From NCBI GenBank assembly GCA_040751985.1, contig JBFMFU010000071.1:36497-100496 (forward strand): DNA of 64,000 nucleotides, read 5' to 3'. The notes under the pieces were generated by a model. The model saw nothing but the letters and a program-made list of their open reading frames with translations, had not been told where the DNA came from and searched no databases. The stretch is from Desulfoferula sp040751985. GTDB taxonomy: Bacteria; Desulfobacterota; Desulfarculia; Desulfarculales; Desulfarculaceae. Positions within the stretch are counted from its first letter, which is position 1, and the number at the start of each line of letters is the position of its first letter. Positions 45,918 to 54,861 of this stretch are shown here, piece by piece. Position numbers and translations under genes: made by a program.

Positions 45918-47120
45918 TTAGAACCGGGGCGCGAAGACGACGAAGTCGCCGATGGGGTGGTTCAGGCCGTCCTTCTGAGCCCGGGTCATGCGCACCGAGT
46001 TGTTGCCGTGGTGGAACTTGGAGCTGTAGGTGGTCGGCGCGCCCATGCCCATGGGCTTCCAGTTCTTGATCTGCTCCATGGCCTTGATCAGGCCCTCGCG
46101 GGTCAGCTTCTTGCCGGCCAGCTCCAGGCCCTTGGCCAGGTGCATCATGGACACGGCGCCGAACACGGCCAGGTACTCCTTGCCCTTGAACTTGGGGTTC
46201 TGCTTCAGGAGGATGTCCACCACCTGGTTGGCTTCCTTGTCGAAGCCGGGCATGGACATGATGCCGGCCATGGTGATGTAGGTGCCCACCCAGGTGGGGC
46301 CGCAGAGCTTGTGCATGATGGGGTCGGCCACCGTGAAGTTGGTCAGGATGGTGGGCTTGTAACCCACCTTGGCCATCTCCTTGACGATGTTGGCCGTGGC
46401 CAGGGGGTTGGCGGTGATGATCAGGGTGTCGGCGCCGGACTCCTTGAGCTTCAGGGCGTGGGTGGACAGGTTGCGCTCGGTCACCTCATAGGGGACCTTG
46501 GCCACCACCTTGGCCTTGCCGCCGGCCTCCTTGATCGCCCTCTCGATGCCGGCCCAGGCCAGGTGGCCGTAGTCGTCGTTCTGGTAGAACTGGGCGATCT
46601 TCTTGGCCTTGAGGTTTTTGATGGCGTAGCCGGCCAGGTAGTGGTTCTCGTCGTCATAGTCCGGGTAGGCCAGGAAGTACCACTTGTGCTTGGCCTGGGG
46701 CTGGTTGGCGAAGATGCGCGAGTTGGCGTAGGGCAGGATCAGGGGAATCTTGTTGTCCGGGAAAAAGTCCTTGGCCGCGGCGTTGGGGGCCGAGCCCAGC
46801 AGGGCCAGCACCGCGAAGATTTCGCTCTTCATCTGCTGCAGGTTGGCCAGGGTGCGGGCCGGGTTGTAGGCGTCGTCCTTGATGATGCACTTGATCTTGC
46901 GGCCGTGGATGCCGCCCTTGCTGTTGATGTAGTCGGCCCAGGCCTTGGCGCCCAGGGCGGTGACGCCCCACAGGGCGGCCGGCCCCGACAGCGGGGTGCT
47001 GAAGCCGATCACCACCTCTTTGTCGGTCACGCCCGGCACCTTGGCGGCCAGGGCCGTGGCCGGCGCCAGCAGGGCCAGCGCCACCAAAAAGACCATCATT
47101 CTTTTCAGAGTCACAGCCAT
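45918..47120 (-). CDS. LIV-type ABC transporter periplasmic binding protein
   Basis: A 400-aa binding protein. The signal peptide runs MAVTLKRMMVFLVALALLAP to about ATALA before AKVPG. The mature part opens KEVVIGFSTPLSGPAALWG, and KGGIHGRKIKCIIKDDAYNP is a strong Peripla_BP_6 segment. AAGGGAGGGA precedes the ATG. It lies 87 bases after the dehydrogenase at 47208 and leads the transporter part of the operon. Confidence 0.9.
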   Translation of the reverse strand: MAVTLKRMMVFLVALALLAPATALAAKVPGVTDKEVVIGFSTPLSGPAALWGVTALGAKAWADYINSKGGIHGRKIKCIIKDDAYNPARTLANLQQMKSEIFAVLALLGSAPNAAAKDFFPDNKIPLILPYANSRIFANQPQAKHKWYFLAYPDYDDENHYLAGYAIKNLKAKKIAQFYQNDDYGHLAWAGIERAIKEAGGKAKVVAKVPYEVTERNLSTHALKLKESGADTLIITANPLATANIVKEMAKVGYKPTILTNFTVADPIMHKLCGPTWVGTYITMAGIMSMPGFDKEANQVVDILLKQNPKFKGKEYLAVFGAVSMMHLAKGLELAGKKLTREGLIKAMEQIKNWKPMGMGAPTTYSSKFHHGNNSVRMTRAQKDGLNHPIGDFVVFAPRF

Positions 47121-47207
47121 TCCCTCCCTTGGGCCATATCGTTTCCGGGTCGGCCTGCGTCCACCGGCGAGCCATGGCCAGAGCCCCGCCGGCCCTCGGC
47201 GCGCAGG

Positions 47208-48431
47208 CTACTGGTACACCTTCTCCTCTTCGTCGGGAGTCAGGGCGTCGCCCTCGATGTCGCGGGCCGCGCCCTGGTCCTGCATCACCTGCTTGTACCA
47301 CTCGTGCTGTATGAGCAGGTTCATCACCTGATTGGAGCCGGTCCAGATCATGCACAGCCGGGCGTCGCGCATCAGCCGCTCGATGGGGTAGACCGTGGTG
47401 TAGCCGATGCCGCCCATGACCTGCATGGCGTTGTTGATCACCTGCCAGCCGTTCTCGGTGGCCACCTTCTTGGCCTCGGAGACGATGCGGCGGGGGTCGT
47501 CCTGGCCGTCGGCGGCTCGGGCGGCCACGTAGCACAGGGCGCGGGCCGCGTCTAATAGGGCCACGCTGTCGGCCACCATGAAGCCCACCGCCTGGAAGCG
47601 GTTGATGGTCTGGCCGAAGGCCTTGCGCCGGGTGGAGTAGCGGGTGGCCACCTCCAGGGCCGCCCGGGCGCTGCCCAGGGCCCCGGCGGCCGAGGTCAGG
47701 CGCTCGGGCACCATCATGCGGTTGAAGATGTCATAGGCCCCGTGCAGCCGGCCCACCAGGTTGGCCTTGGGCACCCGCACCTGGTCGAAAACCAGGCGGC
47801 CGGTGCCGCCGCCGCGGGTGCCCATGAGCTGGTAGATGTTCTGCACCTCTACCCCGAAGTCCCGCTCCACGATGAAGCAGCTCATGGACTGGTGGGGATG
47901 GGCCTGGGGATCGCTCTTGGCGTAGACCAGGAACCAGTCGGAGTCCCGGGCGCCCACCACGAATCGCTTCTGGCCGCTGAGCACGAACTCGTCGCCGTCG
48001 GCCACGGCGGTGGTGGTGGCCCCGAAGAAGTCCGAGCCGCCCCTGGGCTCGGTGAGCCCCTCGGCGCTGTAGAGCCGGCCGGCCAGGGTGGGGGCCAGGT
48101 ACTTCTTCTTCTGCTCCTCGGTGCCGAAGCGCACCAAGGCCTCGCCCACGATGCTGGGCATGGCATAGGCGCAGCCCAGGGAGGTGCCCAGCACCCCCAC
48201 CTCCTCCATGCAGGCCACGTCGGTCACCCAGTCCAGGCCGCGGCCGCCGTAGGCCTTGGGAAAGCGCAGGCCCAGGATGCCGGCCGCGCCGGCCTTTTCC
48301 ACGAACCAGCGGCCCGACTCCAGCTCGCCCTGGTCCATCTCGCGCACCATGCGGCTGGGCACCTGCTCCTTGACGAAGCGGCGGACCTCGTCGCGCACCG
48401 CCAACTGCTCCGGGCTGAGCAGATAGTCCAT
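47208..48431 (-). CDS. Acyl-CoA dehydrogenase
   Basis: A 407-aa flavoprotein. LTEPRGGSDFFGATTTA is the flavin region and QVMGGIGYTTVYPIERLMRD the C-terminal domain. The usual base loop reads IWTGSNQVM, with Thr in place of Glu, while MVPERLTSAAGAL has a Glu at the position of the isovaleryl-CoA dehydrogenase base, so the enzyme is probably active with that geometry. ATG 48431 follows GGAGGAGGA; the open frame upstream has no site. It is the third of three tandem dehydrogenase genes. Confidence 0.87.
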   Translation of the reverse strand: MDYLLSPEQLAVRDEVRRFVKEQVPSRMVREMDQGELESGRWFVEKAGAAGILGLRFPKAYGGRGLDWVTDVACMEEVGVLGTSLGCAYAMPSIVGEALVRFGTEEQKKKYLAPTLAGRLYSAEGLTEPRGGSDFFGATTTAVADGDEFVLSGQKRFVVGARDSDWFLVYAKSDPQAHPHQSMSCFIVERDFGVEVQNIYQLMGTRGGGTGRLVFDQVRVPKANLVGRLHGAYDIFNRMMVPERLTSAAGALGSARAALEVATRYSTRRKAFGQTINRFQAVGFMVADSVALLDAARALCYVAARAADGQDDPRRIVSEAKKVATENGWQVINNAMQVMGGIGYTTVYPIERLMRDARLCMIWTGSNQVMNLLIQHEWYKQVMQDQGAARDIEGDALTPDEEEKVYQ

Positions 48432-48454
48432 GTCCTCCTCCTTGCCTTCTCGGC

Positions 48455-49600
48455 TCACAACCCCAGGCGCCGGGCGATGATGGACTTCATCACCTCGGTG
48501 GTGCCCGCGAAGATGGTGTGCACGCGCACATCGCGGTAGGCCCGGCAGATGGGGTATTCCTCCATGTATCCGTAGCCGCCGTGGAGCTGCACGCCGTGGT
48601 AGGCCACCCGGTTGGCCATCTCGGATATCCACCATTTGGCCATGGAGACCTTGCTCACGATGTCCCGGCCAGCCATATGGTCCTGGATCAACTCTTCCAG
48701 AAAGGCCCGGCCCAGCTCCACCTCGGTGGCCATCTCGGCCAGCTTGAAGGCGTTGTGCTGGTGTTGGCCCACCGGCCGGCCGAAGACCCGCCGCTCGCGG
48801 CAGTAGTCCAGGGTCCATTTCAGCATGGCCTCGGCCGCGGCCTGCGACATCACCGCGCAGACCAGGCGCTCCTGCTGCAGCTTCTCCATCAGGTGGGCGA
48901 AGCCCCGGCCCTCCTGGCCCAGCAGGTTGACCGCAGGCACCCGGCAGTCCGTGAAGACCATCTCGCAGGTGTCCTGGCCGTGCAGCCCCATTTTCTTCAG
49001 GCTCTTGCCCTTGAGGAAGCCCGGCGTGCCGTCCTCCACTGCCAGCAGGCTGATGCCGCCACGGGCCGGGTCGGCCTGGGTGTCGGTCTTGGCGGCCACG
49101 ATCACCAAGTCGCAGCTACGGCCGTTGGAGATGAAGGTCTTGCTGCCGTTGAGCACGTAATGGTTGCCGTCCTTGACCGCCGTGGCGCGCATGGCCTGTA
49201 GGTCTGAGCCCGCGTCGGGCTCGGTCATGGCCACGGCCAGGATGCACTGGCCGCTGGCCGCGCCGGGCAGCCAGCGCTGTTTCTGCTCCGGGCTGCCGAA
49301 GGTGTCCAGGTAGGGTGCCACGATGTCCGAGTGCAGCCCCACCATGAACGACAGGGCCCCGGCCCGGGCGATCTCCTCGATGATGATCACCGAGTAACCG
49401 AAGTCGGCGTTGCTGCCGCCGTAGGCCTCCTCCAGCCAGGGGCAGAGGTAGCCCTGCTCCCCCAGGGCCAGCCAGGCCTGCCGAGGCACCAGGCCTTGAT
49501 CGTCCCACTCGGCGATGTGGGGCGCGATCTGATCCTGCACGTAGCGCCGGAAGGCGTCCCGGAATATCTCGTGCTCCTGATCCAGCCATCTGCGCGCCAT
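48455..49600 (-). CDS. Acyl-CoA dehydrogenase, long-chain/LCAD-like
   Basis: A 381-aa dehydrogenase. AMTEPDAGSDLQAMRATA is the flavin region and NGSKTFISNG the following strand. The terminal loop reads IFAGTTEVMK with Ala where MCAD has the base. KLQQERLVCAVMSQ supplies a Glu at the LCAD/IVD-type position. QLHGGYGYMEEYPICRAYRD is intact. It is encoded 23 bases before the 47208 gene and 19 bases after the 49620 gene, so three dehydrogenases are made together. Confidence 0.88.
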   Translation of the reverse strand: MARRWLDQEHEIFRDAFRRYVQDQIAPHIAEWDDQGLVPRQAWLALGEQGYLCPWLEEAYGGSNADFGYSVIIIEEIARAGALSFMVGLHSDIVAPYLDTFGSPEQKQRWLPGAASGQCILAVAMTEPDAGSDLQAMRATAVKDGNHYVLNGSKTFISNGRSCDLVIVAAKTDTQADPARGGISLLAVEDGTPGFLKGKSLKKMGLHGQDTCEMVFTDCRVPAVNLLGQEGRGFAHLMEKLQQERLVCAVMSQAAAEAMLKWTLDYCRERRVFGRPVGQHQHNAFKLAEMATEVELGRAFLEELIQDHMAGRDIVSKVSMAKWWISEMANRVAYHGVQLHGGYGYMEEYPICRAYRDVRVHTIFAGTTEVMKSIIARRLGL

Positions 49601-49619
49601 GGACCTGGCTCTCCCCGCT

Positions 49620-50762
49620 CTAGCCCCTTAAGAGCACTCCCGCCACCGTGGACACCTCAGCCTCCTTAGTGCCCTCGTAAAGCTCCAGAATCTTGGCGTC
49701 GCGGTAGTAGCGCTGCACCTCGTACTCGTGGATGTAGCCGTAGCCGCCGTGGATCTCCACGGCCGCGTTGGCGCAGAACACCGCGGTCTGTCCGCCGAAG
49801 TACTTGGCCATGGCCGCCAGGGTGTAGTCCGGCTGGCCGGCGTCGATGTGCCAGGCCGCGCGGTACACCAGGCCGCGTAGGGCCTCGATGCGTATGGCCA
49901 TCTCGGTGAGCTTCTGCTGGGTGAGCTGGAAGGCGGCGATGGGTTGGCCGAAGGCGCTGCGCTCCTTGGCGTAGCGCAGGCTGGCCTCCAGACAGGCCTG
50001 GGACAGGCCCAGGGCCTGGGCCCCCACCATGGGCCGGGTGGTGTCGAAGAAGTGCATGAGCTGGTAGAAGCCGCGGCCCTCCTCGCCCACCAGATTGCCC
50101 TTGGGCACGGCCACGTCCTCGAAGGCCAGGGCCGCGGTGTCGCTGGCTCGGATGCCCATTTTGCCCTTGATCTTGTTGCGGGTCACCCCCGGCGCGTCGG
50201 CGGGCACGATGATCTGGCTGAAGCGGGCGTGGCGCTTGGCCTCGGGCTGGGTGATGCACTGCACCACCATGAAGTCGCACACGGTGCCGTTGGTGATGAA
50301 CATCTTGTTGCCGTTGATCACCCAGTGGTCGCCGTCCAGCACGGCCCTGGTCTTGTAGCCGGCCACGTCGGTGCCGGCGTCGGGCTCGGTGAAGGCGCCG
50401 GCGCTGATCTTTTCGCCGCGGCACACCGCCGGCAGGTACTGCTGCTTCTGCTCCTCGGAGCCGTAGAGCCAGATGGCCTCGCAGCCGAAGGCGGCGGCGG
50501 TGATGTTCAGGCAGCCGCCCATGTCCACCCGGGAGAGCTGCTCCACGATCAGAGAGTTGCCCAGGCAGCCCACGCCGGCGCCGCCGTATTCCTCGGGCAC
50601 CCAGGCTCCCACCATGCCCAGCTCGGCCGCCTTCTGCACCGCCTCGCGCTGGTAGCACTCCTCCAGGTCGCAACGGGCGGCCAGGGGCCCCAGCTCCTGC
50701 TTGGCGAACTTATAGGCCATGTCCTTGAGGATCTTGTGCTCCTCGCTCAGTGTGAAATCCAT
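49620..50762 (-). CDS. Acyl-CoA dehydrogenase, short/medium-chain-like
   Basis: A 380-aa dehydrogenase. AFTEPDAGTDVAGYKTRA binds flavin, NGNKMFITNG follows, and the base loop LYEGTKEAEV keeps the catalytic glutamate (about 366). EIHGGYGYIHEYEVQRYYRD is standard. It is the most conventional of the three tandem copies. It follows the SDR by 48 bases. Confidence 0.9.
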   Translation of the reverse strand: MDFTLSEEHKILKDMAYKFAKQELGPLAARCDLEECYQREAVQKAAELGMVGAWVPEEYGGAGVGCLGNSLIVEQLSRVDMGGCLNITAAAFGCEAIWLYGSEEQKQQYLPAVCRGEKISAGAFTEPDAGTDVAGYKTRAVLDGDHWVINGNKMFITNGTVCDFMVVQCITQPEAKRHARFSQIIVPADAPGVTRNKIKGKMGIRASDTAALAFEDVAVPKGNLVGEEGRGFYQLMHFFDTTRPMVGAQALGLSQACLEASLRYAKERSAFGQPIAAFQLTQQKLTEMAIRIEALRGLVYRAAWHIDAGQPDYTLAAMAKYFGGQTAVFCANAAVEIHGGYGYIHEYEVQRYYRDAKILELYEGTKEAEVSTVAGVLLRG

Positions 50763-50810
50763 GAACCTGCGCTCCCAGGTCTGGTTAGAGTTTTACCCCC
50801 GCGCCGGCCC

Positions 50811-51578
50811 CTAGCGGGGAGCCATGCGCAGGGCCCCGTCCAGGCGGACGGTCTCGCCGTTGAGCATGGGGTTAACAATCATCTGCTCGGCCAGCATGGC
50901 GAACTCCTCGGGCCGGCCCAGCCGGCTGGGGAAGGGCACGCTCTGGCCCAGGGACTGCTGCACCTTTTCGGGCAGGCTGGCCATCATGGGCGTCTGGAAC
51001 AGGCCCGGGGCGATGGTCAGCACCCGGATGCCCAGGGGGGCGAACTCCCGGGCCAGGGGCAGGGTCAGGCCCACGATGCCGGCCTTGGAGGCGGCGTAGG
51101 CGGTCTGGCCCACCTGGCCCTCGAAGGCGGCGATGGAGGCAGTGCTGATGATCACCCCCCGCTCGCCGTCGGCGTTGGGCTGGTTGGCGGCCATGCGCTG
51201 GGCGGCCAGGCGGATCACCTGCATGGTGCCCACCAGGTTGATGTTCAGGGTCTTGATCCAGCGGCCCATGTCCATGGGCCCCTCCTTGCCCAGGACCTTG
51301 AAGGGCACCCCCACGCCCGCGCAGTTGACCGCCACCTGCAGCGAGCCGAAGGCCTCCACGGCGCGCTTTACCCCCTGGTCCACCTGGGCCTCGTCGGTCA
51401 CGTCTACCTGGCAGAAGACGGCCTCCGGACCCAGCTCCTGGGCCAGGGCCTGGCCCCGCTCGCCGGCCAGGTCGAACAGGGCCACCTTGGCCCCCAGCTT
51501 GAGCAGGCGCCGGGCGGTGGCCTCGCCCAGTCCCGAGGCGCCGCCGGTGATGATCGCCACTGAATCCTTGATCTGCAT
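50811..51578 (-). CDS. SDR, 3-hydroxyacyl-CoA dehydrogenase type II-like
   Basis: A 255-aa SDR resembling HSD17B10/type II 3-hydroxyacyl-CoA dehydrogenases. TGGASGLGEATARRLL is the cofactor loop, VNCAGVG the NNAG equivalent, STASIAAFEGQVGQTAYAAS the catalytic region and YAASK the YxxxK pair. ERGVIIST before it is typical of the type II group. ATG 51578 follows GAGGACTCGG; the longer open frame is not used. It links the TetR gene to the tandem dehydrogenases. Confidence 0.87.
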   Translation of the reverse strand: MQIKDSVAIITGGASGLGEATARRLLKLGAKVALFDLAGERGQALAQELGPEAVFCQVDVTDEAQVDQGVKRAVEAFGSLQVAVNCAGVGVPFKVLGKEGPMDMGRWIKTLNINLVGTMQVIRLAAQRMAANQPNADGERGVIISTASIAAFEGQVGQTAYAASKAGIVGLTLPLAREFAPLGIRVLTIAPGLFQTPMMASLPEKVQQSLGQSVPFPSRLGRPEEFAMLAEQMIVNPMLNGETVRLDGALRMAPR

Positions 51579-51610
51579 CCGAGTCCTCGCGAAAAAAAGC
51601 CGCCGGCCTC

Positions 51611-52252
51611 TCAGCCGGCGGGATGTTTGGTCATGCCCTTGAACAAAATCCCCATGGCCGCGCGCAAGGTGGACTCTACGTGGTCCTTGCCGGGGTGGAA
51701 GAAGCGCTTGCTCTCCTCCCAGAGCACCACGCCCGCGAACAGGGACCACACCGCGTCGGCCAGCACCATGGGCGAGGCCGGCTCCAGGCGGCCCTGGGCC
51801 ATGCCCTCGGCGAATACCCCGGCCAGGCCGCGGATGCCCCGCTGCGCCAGCTGGTTCAGTTGCTCCAGGGTGTCGGGCGCAATGTTGGAATAGCTCTGGC
51901 CGGCCTGCATGTAGAACAGGCTCATGAGCACCGCCGGGTCGAAGCGATACACCCGGCAGAGCAGCTCGGGCAGCTTCTTGAGCTTGCACACGATGTCTTT
52001 TTCAGACTGCTGGGCCAGGGCCTCTATCTCGTCCACCACGAACTGCATGGCCGACAAATACAGGCTGGCCAGCAGGTCGTCCTTGCTGCCGAAGTACAGG
52101 TACAGGCTGGCCGGTTTGTAGTCGGCCTTGTCGGCGATCTCCTCCATGGTGGCCCCAGAGAGGCCCTTGCTGGCGATCACCGCCCGCGCCGCCTCCAGGA
52201 TTTCCTGGCGGCGCACCTGCTTTTCGCGTTCTTTGCGGGTCGAAGAGGCCAT
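51611..52252 (-). CDS. TetR family transcriptional regulator
   Basis: A 213-aa repressor. EILEAARAVIASKGLSGATM and ADYKPASLYLYFGSKDDLL form the HTH (about 18-62). The C-terminal domain has YRFDPAVLMSLFYMQAGQSYS. ATG 52252 is preferred over a GTG six bases upstream. It is the first gene after a candidate promoter and the palindrome GAACCTAGTTC at 52287-52297, so it probably represses itself and the dehydrogenase/transporter operon behind it. Confidence 0.84.
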   Translation of the reverse strand: MASSTRKEREKQVRRQEILEAARAVIASKGLSGATMEEIADKADYKPASLYLYFGSKDDLLASLYLSAMQFVVDEIEALAQQSEKDIVCKLKKLPELLCRVYRFDPAVLMSLFYMQAGQSYSNIAPDTLEQLNQLAQRGIRGLAGVFAEGMAQGRLEPASPMVLADAVWSLFAGVVLWEESKRFFHPGKDHVESTLRAAMGILFKGMTKHPAG

Positions 52253-52286
52253 GTCCACCGGACTGACTTAAAACCCACCCTTATAC

Positions 52287-52297
52287 GAACCTAGTTC
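52287..52297. promoter_or_regulatory. TetR operator candidate
   Basis: GAACCTAGTTC has perfect GAAC/GTTC arms. On the minus strand it lies between a weak -35 (TTTATA) and a good -10 (TATAAG, 52280-52285), inside the promoter of the TetR gene. Confidence 0.5.
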
Positions 52298-52375
52298 AGA
52301 GATATAAATACTATTCGTTTTCACAAATGGGCTTCGGAAGTCAAGCCCAAAAATATTCCCACCATCCGTGGGGCT

Positions 52376-53143
52376 TTAGATGTCGCGGAAGGAGCCGCCC
52401 CGGCCCTTGCCGCCGGCAAAGCGGGCCGCGCCCTGCCGGGCCTCGGCCAAGAGCGGCGCCAGGCCCTCGCGGCCCTCATTCTTGAGCGCCGCCACCAGGT
52501 CCAGGTCCCACTGCCGGTAGGAGGACAGGCGGTCGGCGCGCAGGCACATCTGGGGGAAGCGGGCGATCTCCGCGGCCAGGGCCTCGGCCGCGGTCCGGGT
52601 TTGGCCCGGCTCCACCACCCGGTTGGCCAGGCCCCAGGACAGGGCCTCCTCGGCACCCACCGGCCGGCCGGTGAGGATCATGTCCAGGGCCCGGCTGTGC
52701 CCGATGAGCCGCGGCAGGCGCACGGTGCCGCCGTCCAACAGCGGCACCCCCCAGCGCCGGCAGAACACGCCGAACACAGCATCGCGGGCCGCCACGCGCA
52801 GGTCGCACAGCAGGGACAGCTCCAGGCCGCCGGCCACGGCGTATCCCTCCACGGCCGCGATCACCGGTTTGGTCAGCAGCCAGCGGCTGGGGCCCATGGG
52901 CCCTTCGCCCTCGGGCTCGTAGACCTCGGCGGCGCTGGCGGCCGCGCTCTTGAGGTCATAGCCCGCGCAGAAGCAGCCGCCGGACCCCCACAGCACCGCG
53001 GCCAGGGCCTCGGGGTCGTCCTCGAAGGCGCGGAAGGCCTGGCGCAGCTCCTGGGCCGTGTCCGGGTTGACCGCGTTGCGCGCCTGGGGCCGGTTGAGGA
53101 TCACGGTCGTCACCGGGCCCTGCTTCTCCACCAGAACGTTCAT
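52376..53143 (-). CDS. Enoyl-CoA hydratase/isomerase family protein
   Basis: A 255-aa crotonase. VTTVILNRPQARNAVNPDTA starts the fold, GGCFCAGYDLKSAAAS is the first oxyanion-hole strand and EGYAVAGGLELSLLCDLRVA the second. GVPLLDGGTVRLPRLIGHSR replaces the usual GLxPGxGGT-type second acid site with an Asp at LLDGG, seen in many hydratase-like paralogues of uncertain activity. ATG 53143 follows AGGGGGT. It is divergent from the MerR gene and shares its control region. Confidence 0.86.
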   Translation of the reverse strand: MNVLVEKQGPVTTVILNRPQARNAVNPDTAQELRQAFRAFEDDPEALAAVLWGSGGCFCAGYDLKSAAASAAEVYEPEGEGPMGPSRWLLTKPVIAAVEGYAVAGGLELSLLCDLRVAARDAVFGVFCRRWGVPLLDGGTVRLPRLIGHSRALDMILTGRPVGAEEALSWGLANRVVEPGQTRTAAEALAAEIARFPQMCLRADRLSSYRQWDLDLVAALKNEGREGLAPLLAEARQGAARFAGGKGRGGSFRDI

Positions 53144-53205
53144 GGGCACCCCCTGGGTTGGTTGTCTGTAGGATACTGTCCAGGCTAGGCCCGCCGCGCG
53201 GCCGG

Positions 53206-53225
53206 GGTCAACACCCCCCTTGACC
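53206..53225. promoter_or_regulatory. Inverted repeat GGTCAA-N8-TTGACC
   Basis: Two perfect 6-base arms lie in the divergent region between the hydratase and MerR genes. The arm TTGACC recurs at 53248, so three half-sites occur in about 45 bases. Confidence 0.45.
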
Positions 53226-53247
53226 GCTCCGGCGGGACGGTGCTAGC

Positions 53248-53263
53248 TTGACCTTAACGTAAA
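53248..53263. promoter_or_regulatory. LiuR-type MerR operator candidate
   Basis: TTGACCTTAACGTAAA is a 16-base imperfect palindrome, with 12 of 16 positions symmetrical. Its TTnACnTTAAnGTnAA form resembles sites of MerR-type regulators of branched-chain acyl-CoA operons. It lies 26 bases before the MerR start codon. Confidence 0.55.
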
Positions 53264-53288
53264 CGATAATAATTGGATTTGGCAAGCC

Positions 53289-53696
53289 GTGAAGCCAGAA
53301 CACATCTGGAGCATCGGGCAGTTGGCCCAGGAAATGGGCGTCAGCACCCGCAGCATACGTTTCTACGAAGAAAAGGGCCTGCTCAGCCCCCAGCGCAGCA
53401 ACGGCGGCCAGCGCCTGTATTGCAAGCGCGACCGCACCCGCCTCAAGCTGATCCTCCGGGGCAAGCGCTTCGGCCTGAGCCTGGAGCAGTGCGCCGACAT
53501 CCTGGGCCTGGCCGCCCTGGAGCCGGACGAGGCCTCCCAGATCAAAAAGGCCCTGAGCTACGGGCAGGAAATCCTGGTTGACCTGGAGCACCGCCTGCAG
53601 GATCTCAAGGCCATGCACCGGGAGATGAAGGGCGTCGAGAAAAAGATGTACGCCCGGCTGGCCCAGTTAGAGGCCGGCCGGGACCAGGCGAGGTGA
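53289..53696 (+). CDS. MerR family regulator, LiuR-like
   Basis: A 135-aa MerR protein. IGQLAQEMGVSTRSIRFYEE and KGLLSPQRS form the HTH and wing (about 9-37), then LRGKRFGLSLEQCADILGLA and a coiled-coil from about 85 to 125 mediates dimerisation. The effector region has no cluster of metal-binding cysteines, so an organic ligand is likely. The start is GTG. It leads an operon of leucine/isovalerate type, the usual place of LiuR. Confidence 0.85.
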   Translation: MKPEHIWSIGQLAQEMGVSTRSIRFYEEKGLLSPQRSNGGQRLYCKRDRTRLKLILRGKRFGLSLEQCADILGLAALEPDEASQIKKALSYGQEILVDLEHRLQDLKAMHREMKGVEKKMYARLAQLEAGRDQAR

Positions 53697-53700
53697 GGAT

Positions 53701-54843
53701 ATGGAGTTCGCCTTCAGCAGCGAGCAGCGGATGTTCGCCGAGCAGGTGTTGCGCTTCGCCAAGGCCGAGATAGTGCCCCGCTGCGCCGAGCACGACCTAA
53801 ACAGCCAGTTCGACCGCGAGGCCTTCGGCCGCCTGGGCCGCTTCGGCCTGCTGGGCCTGCACTTCCCCGAGGAGCTGGGCGGCAGCAACGCGGACGTGGT
53901 CACCTCCACCCTGGCCGGCTATGCCCTGGGTCTGGCCGGCGTGGACGGCGGCCTGACCCTGTCCTACGGGGCTCACACCTACCTGTGCGCAGACACCATC
54001 TTCGCCCACGGCACGGACCAGCAGCGCCGCCGGTACGTGCCCAAGCTGGCCTCGGGCGAGTGGGTGGGCTGCATGGGCCTAACCGAGCCCGGCGCCGGCT
54101 CGGACGTGGCCGGCATGACCACCCGGGCCGTGAAGCAGGGCGACAGCTGGGTGCTCAATGGCGCCAAGATGTTCATCACCAACGGCCCGGTGGCCGACGT
54201 GGCCCTGGTCTACGCCAAGAGCGACCCCCAGGCAAAGCACGCCGGCATCTCGGCCTTCATCGTGGAGAAGGGCACCCCCGGCTTCAGCGCCGGCCAGCCG
54301 CTCAAAAAAATGGGCGTGCGGGCCTCCCCCACCAGCGAGCTGTTCTTTGAGGACTGCCGCATCCCCCTGGAAAACCTGGTGGGCGGCGAGGGCCAGGGCT
54401 TCAACATGGCCATGCGCACCGTGGAGTGGGACCGCTCCACCCTACTGGCGCCCATGGTGGGCAGCATGGAGTACGTGCTGGGCAAGTGCGCGGCCTACGC
54501 CAAGCAGCGCAGCCAGTTCGGCCGGCCCATCGCCCAGTTCCAGGCCATCAAGCACAAGCTGGCCGAGATGAAGGTTTTCGTGGAGGCGGCCAAGAACCTG
54601 GTCTTCCGCATCGCCTGGTGCAAGGACCAGGGCCGCCCTCTCAATCACCTGGAGGCGGCGGTGGCCAAGCTGTTCGTGGGCGACTGGAGCCTGGGGCCCT
54701 CCAACGAGGCCCTACTCCTGCACGGCGGCTACGGCTACTGCCACGAGTACGAGGTGGAGCGGGTGTTCCGGGACTGCCGCCTGGCCCCCATTGGCGGCGG
54801 CACCTCGGAGATACAAAAGATGATCATCTCCAGGCTGCTGTGA
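53701..54843 (+). CDS. Acyl-CoA dehydrogenase
   Basis: A 380-aa dehydrogenase. LTEPGAGSDVAGMTTRA and NGAKMFITNG are standard. The terminal loop reads IGGGTSEIQ, with Gly at the MCAD base site, and the IVD-type site reads VEWDRSTLL, with Asp instead of Glu. The gene begins four bases after the MerR stop. It may work with the degenerate dehydrogenase encoded next. An assignment as the operon's isovaleryl-CoA dehydrogenase is less likely than for the gene at 61738. Confidence 0.86.
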   Translation: MEFAFSSEQRMFAEQVLRFAKAEIVPRCAEHDLNSQFDREAFGRLGRFGLLGLHFPEELGGSNADVVTSTLAGYALGLAGVDGGLTLSYGAHTYLCADTIFAHGTDQQRRRYVPKLASGEWVGCMGLTEPGAGSDVAGMTTRAVKQGDSWVLNGAKMFITNGPVADVALVYAKSDPQAKHAGISAFIVEKGTPGFSAGQPLKKMGVRASPTSELFFEDCRIPLENLVGGEGQGFNMAMRTVEWDRSTLLAPMVGSMEYVLGKCAAYAKQRSQFGRPIAQFQAIKHKLAEMKVFVEAAKNLVFRIAWCKDQGRPLNHLEAAVAKLFVGDWSLGPSNEALLLHGGYGYCHEYEVERVFRDCRLAPIGGGTSEIQKMIISRLL

Positions 54844-54861
54844 ACAGCGGGAGCGCGAGCC

